From contig OU342820.1 of NCBI GenBank assembly GCA_910591455.2, positions 17,530,345 through 17,594,344 of the forward strand: 64,000 nucleotides of DNA, read 5' to 3'. The stretch is from Pholis gunnellus (taxonomy: Eukaryota; Chordata; Actinopteri; Perciformes; Pholidae). The position numbers and the translations under genes are program-made. Shown here piece by piece: positions 62,880 to 64,000 of the stretch (the first letter of the stretch is position 1; each line of letters starts with the position of its first letter). The notes under the pieces are model-generated. The model made no database searches. It worked only from the letters and a program-made list of their open reading frames with translations, and was not told the origin of the DNA.

Positions 62880-63075
62880 AGGCTCCTCCTCCCGCAGTGT
62901 TGCCGCCATGAATAATCTACCTCTGTAAAGGCCTTGATCAATTAGTCAATTGCTCAACTGCAGCCCTCAATTAACAAGGTGATTCCCGATGCTGCTTGCT
63001 CCCAACATGTTGTGCATTACTTGACGCTGCCAATTAAAAGCAGCGCTCCGCCACCGCTCTCAGAGGCGATACTGG
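62880..63075. promoter_or_regulatory. Candidate conserved noncoding element
   Basis: Non-repetitive, compositionally balanced sequence with closely packed homeodomain-type cores (CAATTAGTCAATTG, TCAATTAAC, CCAATTAAAAG) and no coding potential. This density in a gene desert is typical of developmental enhancers, but conservation cannot be tested here. Confidence 0.25.
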
Positions 63076-63911
63076 GTAAGTATACTGAGGGATTCGTCTA
63101 TAACCACTCTGTGCCTGTGAAGCTGAAAATGAGGGGGTAGAAAGCATCTCCCTTAGATTGATGTGCTCAGGGATGCTGTTAGAGAATTGATTTTGTTATA
63201 AATTCAGAGAGAAGGTGCCAATCACCTGTGTTGGCAGCCAAAAACACCCAGTCTGAACAGAATTTGAAACGAAGGCAGGGGTAAAAGGAGGTGTCTGCGG
63301 GTTCAAACAGAATACAGATTGGCAGTGGGATGTGAGGGCTCCCAGTGCTCCAGAGCAACATACCACTACCATAAGTCCACTCCAATAGACCGTTGCATGT
63401 GTCAAGGGGACTCTGGTGCGTGAGGTTTGCTGTAATTGGAGCAATCTGCTCCCTTGGCCTGGAGCTGCTGAGGCTGTTACATGTTTGAAGTCATAACCCT
63501 GGCAAGATGTCCTCCGTTTCCCACTGCTGGTGAGCAGCGCTGCTGCCCGTTCGAGAAGCACCAACCTCTGCGCGCTCTTCACTGCACCTAAACGCCCTTT
63601 GACATTTGCACTTATGAAGCGCCAGGCAGCTGCCATCATGTTTTCATGCTTGGTCTATCCCAATTCACGTTCCTGTCTGTGAATTATAAAAGACAATCTC
63701 AATAAAGTAGAGTAGCTACTGCAGAGCTTGAATCCATGTGTGTTTAGTTGCATTTCACCTTGTTTCTTCCAATACTAAACCCAATGTGCCGCTTTCTTAA
63801 AGGTTAATCTTCGAGCAGGGACTTTGAATTGCTACAGGCCATAAATATATATATGAATAACAAAGCTTTGTGATCGCATTTGTGTGGGAATTGTTGCCTT
63901 TTGACAGAATG

Positions 63912-64000
63912 AAGATAGGTGTTTCCCCCTGTTTTCCAGTCTTTCCGCTAAGCTAAGCTAATCGGCTGTTTTACATATTTATTTAAGCTTAATTTCTAAA
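63912..64000 (+). repeat. Teleost dispersed repeat copy, cut by the window end
   Basis: TTTCCCCCTGTTTTCCAGTC then CTAAGCTAAGCTAATCGGCT match the core of the repeat also present in inverse orientation at 53.94-54.08 kb. The 3' part lies beyond the window. Confidence 0.6.

Larger units (their letters stand above)
52477..64000. other. Long gene-poor region
   Basis: About 11.5 kb with no exon that I can support on either strand. Several open frames of 60-167 codons (for example minus 59778-60281 and minus 63196-63639) have no family resemblance, no matching splice sites and stop-rich surroundings. The region carries long C-runs, a CAG-type tract and two copies of one teleost repeat. It could be a long intron or regulatory desert of a gene outside the window. 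Confidence 0.45.

Noticed and set aside
63196..63639. 147-codon minus-strand open frame
   Set aside because: No known domain and no supporting splice sites or promoter; likely chance in GC-richer DNA.
1..64000. CRISPR arrays, operons, phage or plasmid modules
   Set aside because: None seen; the window is a spliced vertebrate locus and the tandem repeats are microsatellites without spacers.
1..64000. miR-193/miR-365 cluster, which lies near this region in human 16p13
   Set aside because: I looked for the mature miR-365 and miR-193 seed regions by eye and found none.

Overview
The window is nuclear DNA from a ray-finned fish, most likely a percomorph teleost. The genes are split into many small exons with GT-AG introns. 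The protein matches are vertebrate. The spaces between genes carry several high-copy repeats typical of teleosts, a Tc1-like transposon relic, CA/GT microsatellites and many long poly(C)/poly(G) runs. Nothing bacterial, plasmid or phage-like is present. All exon joins below were worked out by hand from splice sites, reading phase and remembered family sequences; none was checked against transcripts or a database.

Layout: a tRNA-Thr(CGT) at 1.9 kb; pla2g10 (secreted phospholipase A2, group X type) on the minus strand at 8.0-10.9 kb; zc3h7a (TPR and CCCH zinc-finger RNA-binding protein) on the plus strand at 15.5-25.0 kb, with a probable noncoding first exon near 14.2 kb; rmi2 (OB-fold subunit of the BLM dissolvasome) on the minus strand at 26.1-27.3 kb, convergent with zc3h7a; ubfd1 (ubiquitin-like domain protein) on the minus strand at 28.9-33.4 kb; an mfsd11-type UNC93-like membrane protein on the plus strand at 37.0-44.0 kb; and kdm8/jmjd5 (JmjC oxygenase) on the minus strand at 46.4-50.7 kb, convergent with mfsd11. 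The reconstructed proteins are 153, 985, 146, 299, 446 and 406 residues. All six reading frames close without a frameshift or internal stop.

From 50.7 kb to 64.0 kb, and in 1-7.8 kb and 10.9-14 kb, I see no exon I can defend. These stretches hold microsatellites, dispersed repeats and possibly some conserved regulatory DNA.

The genes do not form a pathway; this is an ordinary vertebrate neighbourhood. The human counterparts of pla2g10, zc3h7a, rmi2, ubfd1 and kdm8 all lie on the short arm of chromosome 16, so the block looks like conserved synteny. Human MFSD11 lies on 17q beside SRSF2, so the mfsd11-type gene here is the outsider and may be a paralogue. I found no convincing undescribed system. 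The most useful results are the exon-level models (including a 16-nt coding first exon of ubfd1 and four short pla2g10 exons) and some unusual intron structures.
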